Shown: positions 29,680 to 32,296 of the stretch, one piece after another
How the letters are laid out: each line of letters starts with the position of its first letter
How positions within the stretch are numbered: the stretch's first letter is position 1
Assembly: GCA_030765135.1 (NCBI GenBank)
Contig: JAVCDC010000130.1
Location: 1 to 32,296, forward strand
DNA from: Candidatus Tritonobacter lacicola
GTDB taxonomy: Bacteria; Auribacterota; Tritonobacteria; Tritonobacterales; Tritonobacteraceae
Reading direction: 5' to 3'
DNA length: 32,296 nt
Position numbers and translations under genes: made by a program
The notes under the pieces: model-generated
Seen by the model: the letters and a program-made list of their open reading frames with translations, nothing else
Database searches by the model: none
Told to the model about the DNA's origin: nothing

Positions 29680-32100
29680 TCAGCCGCTTCCCCTGCACAT
29701 CACCCTGCCGCATGCCGCAGCAGCCAGGTATAACGCCGCCGCGAAGATCGTTGTCAGGGCGAATCCCATGGATATTGCAAGGACGACAGCGAGAATCGCC
29801 CCCACAACCGAGGCGCAGCCGTTAGCTCCCCACGCGATGGGAACGAGGCGGGGGTGTCGCCTTGCAAACGACCTGATGCCGAGGGGGAACGGGAATCCCA
29901 TCGGGAAGCCGAGCGGAAATATAAGCAGCAGCGTTATGACCACCCTTTGTGCGAGGGGGATCCCCTTGAGCGCCGCGAAGAGCGGCGGAAGGCCGAGGGA
30001 ATAGGTCACCGCGAGCCCACTTACGGCGAAGATCGCCCACCTCAGCCGGCGCCCGATACCGGCTTCCGGGACCTTCCCCGCCGCGTAGCTTCCGGCGCCG
30101 CATGATATGAGTATCCCCGCCAGGATGACCGCCATGGAGTACGCCGGGTGGCCGAGGAAGAGGATGAACCTCTGTATCATACTTATCTCTATCGCCATGA
30201 AGGCGATTCCGATGAGCGCGAAGTATGATATGACGAGTACTTTCGGCGAGCGTGCCGGCGACCGCCCGATCAGCAGAAGGGGGAGGATAATGATGATGGC
30301 GCTGAAGATGAGGGACTGTGCGAGGGACGCCACCAGGACGAGGTAGCCCCACTCGACGAAGGGGAGCCACCTGGTCCCCATGGTCGGGAGGAGGTACGGA
30401 AGGCTCTCCAGTTTAAACGCGTTGTAGAAGAACGGCCTGTCGTCAGTCGGCGGGGAGATGTCGAATGGGTAGCCGGCTATCGTTCCATCGAAGTCGGTCA
30501 ACAGGGCCGCCGCGAGCTCGGAGTAGTAGGGCCTCTCGAGGACGTTGTGCCTGTTGGCCGTCTCCTTTTTCATCCCGGGGACGTGGACGATATCGAAGGA
30601 GTTCCCGGCGCAGAATTCTTCTATCGCTTTTACCGCGTCGCCGGAGAGCTTCTGTTTCGATATTAGAACTGTCCCCGTGGACCACGACCGCGTGAAGGCG
30701 AGGTGCGCCCCGGGGTCGGGGACTCCCAGTTCCCCGAGTGCGCTGATGGCCGTCGAGAAGAGCTTTATCGAGTCGGTGGGCGGTATCTTGAGCCATCTTG
30801 TAATCGATATGACCCCCCTGTCGGAGAGCAGCCTGTAAAAGTCGCATAGGGCCTCGGTTGTGTAGAGGTAGTTCTCGGAGAGGCTGTAGACGCCCGCGGA
30901 TGCGGCGGCCAGAGAGTCGAGCAGGGTTATCGAGACGATGTCGAACGTGTCGTCTGTCCCGCGTGCGTAGCTCCGGCCCTCGTCAACGACGATTTCCACC
31001 CCCGGCTTGCTGAATACTCCCCCGGCATAGGCGCCGTATTTTTCCTTCACCATGTCAACGACGATGGGGTTGACCTCTACCGCGGTGACGCGGCCGGCGC
31101 CGTTCCTGAGGGCGCACCAGACCTCCGACCCCCCGCCCGGCCCTATTATGAGGACCCCCGGTCTCTCCCCGGCGAGCCTGTAGGGGAGTGAAGCGGGAGA
31201 GTAGTCGAGGAAGGAGAGGCCGGCCATTCCCCCCGTGCACTTGTTTATGGGGGAGGGGCTGTCGCCGTCGATGGTCAGCGCGAGCTGCTCCGGGAGCCGC
31301 CCGTCGTACATGAGGCTCATTCCGCCTGGCGCTATCCTGATGTACCGGCTTTTAATGACGTCCACTCTCGATATGGCGTTCCATCGCGAATCCTCGACCG
31401 AGGCGTCCGGTAGGTTGAGAAGCATGCTGCATGCCTTGAACTCGGATACGCCGAGGGGGAGAAGGGCCGGCTGCTGTCCGATCCGCAGGAGCAGGAATAA
31501 CAGTCCGATGATTATGAGGATTCCCTCTTTCTTGAGCCGCGGAAACGAGAGGATCGCCGCGGCCAGAAGGCCGATGGCCGATGCCGCGAGGATCACGTTC
31601 GTCCCCCCTATCGCGGCGAAGGCGGGGATAACCAGGGCGCAGCCCAGGGCGGAGCCGGCCAGGTTGGAGAAGTACACCGGCCCGATCTTCGAGGTGTACG
31701 AGGAGACGGCCGTGCCTATCGCGCAGCCGGCGAACAGGAAGGGGATGGAGAGGACGAGGTAGCTCAGTCCCAGGAGGCCCAGCTGGGACGGGTGCCACGA
31801 GAAGAGGATCTCCTCGAAGCCGATAATTTCAAAGAGACGGTAGCAGGTTATCGAAGAGACGGAGAAGAGGCAGCAGAAGAGGACCATCCAGGAGACCGGC
31901 CGGGAGACGATCCGGGTGCGGATGAGCGAGAGGAGTGTGCCGCTGGCGCCGAAGCCGAGGAGGGCGAGGCTTATGACCATGAAGGCGTAGTGGTACCAGT
32001 GGGAGACGGAGAGGATCCTCGTCAGGGCGATCTCGAGAAGAAGGGCGCTGCAGGATATGCAGAATATCCCCGTGTAAACGTTGATTTTTGGCCCTTTCAT
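29680..32100 (-). CDS. Polytopic membrane protein with central spermidine-synthase-like domain
   Basis: 806 aa. The N-terminal membrane part (about 8-205) has six or seven spans and the family stretch SALLLEIALTRILSVSHWYH. The central Rossmann methyltransferase-like domain (about 240-560) contains the nucleotide-binding motif VLIIGPGGGSEV and the acidic AVEVNP. The aminopropyl-transferase-type FDIVSITLLDSLAAASAG follows. A second membrane part (about 590-800) has seven or so spans with EISMIQRFILFLGHP, a family hallmark. The fold suggests a nucleotide-derived substrate such as decarboxylated S-adenosylmethionine, but real polyamine synthesis by such membrane fusions is unproven. There is no good Shine-Dalgarno; a hairpin sits 12 bases before ATG 32100. 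Confidence 0.85.
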   Translation of the reverse strand: MKGPKINVYTGIFCISCSALLLEIALTRILSVSHWYHYAFMVISLALLGFGASGTLLSLIRTRIVSRPVSWMVLFCCLFSVSSITCYRLFEIIGFEEILFSWHPSQLGLLGLSYLVLSIPFLFAGCAIGTAVSSYTSKIGPVYFSNLAGSALGCALVIPAFAAIGGTNVILAASAIGLLAAAILSFPRLKKEGILIIIGLLFLLLRIGQQPALLPLGVSEFKACSMLLNLPDASVEDSRWNAISRVDVIKSRYIRIAPGGMSLMYDGRLPEQLALTIDGDSPSPINKCTGGMAGLSFLDYSPASLPYRLAGERPGVLIIGPGGGSEVWCALRNGAGRVTAVEVNPIVVDMVKEKYGAYAGGVFSKPGVEIVVDEGRSYARGTDDTFDIVSITLLDSLAAASAGVYSLSENYLYTTEALCDFYRLLSDRGVISITRWLKIPPTDSIKLFSTAISALGELGVPDPGAHLAFTRSWSTGTVLISKQKLSGDAVKAIEEFCAGNSFDIVHVPGMKKETANRHNVLERPYYSELAAALLTDFDGTIAGYPFDISPPTDDRPFFYNAFKLESLPYLLPTMGTRWLPFVEWGYLVLVASLAQSLIFSAIIIILPLLLIGRSPARSPKVLVISYFALIGIAFMAIEISMIQRFILFLGHPAYSMAVILAGILISCGAGSYAAGKVPEAGIGRRLRWAIFAVSGLAVTYSLGLPPLFAALKGIPLAQRVVITLLLIFPLGFPMGFPFPLGIRSFARRHPRLVPIAWGANGCASVVGAILAVVLAISMGFALTTIFAAALYLAAAACGRVMCRGSG

Positions 32101-32111
32101 ATAAAAAAGCT

Positions 32112-32155
32112 CACGAATAAAACTTTTCTTCGAAAAGTTTTATTAATTGTTCGTG
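32112..32155. promoter_or_regulatory. Hairpin upstream of the spermidine-synthase-like gene
   Basis: A 12-bp perfect stem (32116-32127 with 32133-32144) closes on a five-base CTTCG loop. An overlapping CACGAA/TTCGTG pair (32112-32117, 32150-32155) can enclose most of it. On the minus strand it is followed by GAGCTTTTTTAT and then the start codon, so it could act as an attenuator or mark the end of an upstream transcript. Confidence 0.5.
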
Positions 32156-32251
32156 TAATTCCCGGGATGTTTAAGGCTCCTGTAAAATAGTAACTGCTTT
32201 TATATCAATTGGTTAAACACCAAATTGTTTTCAATTTCCCTCACAATTTTC

Positions 32252-32280
32252 TTGACTTAATGAGTGGCATATTTTACTAT
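32252..32280 (+). promoter_or_regulatory. Outward-facing sigma70-type promoter at right edge
   Basis: TTGACT (32252-32257) and TACTAT (32275-32280) are 17 bases apart, in an AT-rich region with no gene before the window ends. It would serve a plus-strand gene outside the window. No other feature is seen in 32160-32296. Confidence 0.5.
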
Positions 32281-32296
32281 ATCACCTTGCAGTTCA

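Overview
GC-rich bacterial window, most likely from an anaerobic Gram-negative lineage of the Desulfobacterota / Omnitrophota kind. The grounds are a Delta-type type II secretion (T2SS) operon, a tungsten-type aldehyde:ferredoxin oxidoreductase, a DUF362 ferredoxin-like protein, and intergenic TTGAACATTGA / CTTTGTGCCTTTG-type repeats common in such genomes. The placement is an inference.

Positions 1-13580, minus strand: one long T2SS operon. It is headed by an ECF sigma factor and a membrane zinc-finger anti-sigma, followed by gspC, gspD, gspE, gspF, gspG, gspH, gspI, gspJ, gspK and a PilM-type actin-like protein that runs off the left edge. The operon is interrupted three times by AT-rich inserts. 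A GxxExxY nuclease-fold gene lies between F and G, inside a 29-bp inverted repeat. A truncated 55-aa four-helix-bundle gene lies between H and I. A four-helix-bundle domain fused to a Fis-type HTH lies between J and K. Four-helix proteins are the family typical of 23S rRNA intervening sequences, so the operon looks like a landing site for such elements. This is the most unusual part of the window.

Positions 13600-19250, minus strand: a secreted matrixin-like metalloprotease with its own sigma70-type promoter and a 26-bp perfect hairpin terminator (a likely T2SS substrate), a membrane protein with a TPR tail, and a sugar-nucleotide epimerase with an inserted zinc-ribbon-like segment.

Positions 19565-26888, plus strand: an AOR-family tungstoenzyme, two GT-C-type membrane glycosyltransferases, a family 2 glycosyltransferase, a secreted chalcone-isomerase-like protein, and a nicotinamidase-like hydrolase. 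A 232-bp miniature element with terminal inverted repeats (24457-24688) sits directly before the second membrane glycosyltransferase and supplies its ribosome binding site.

Positions 26981-32100: a DUF362/ferredoxin protein, a coupled HAD phosphatase and nitroreductase pair (both minus), a 41-aa single-span membrane protein on the plus strand with a consensus promoter, and a large membrane protein with a central spermidine-synthase-like domain (minus). The last 196 bases hold a hairpin and an outward-facing promoter candidate.
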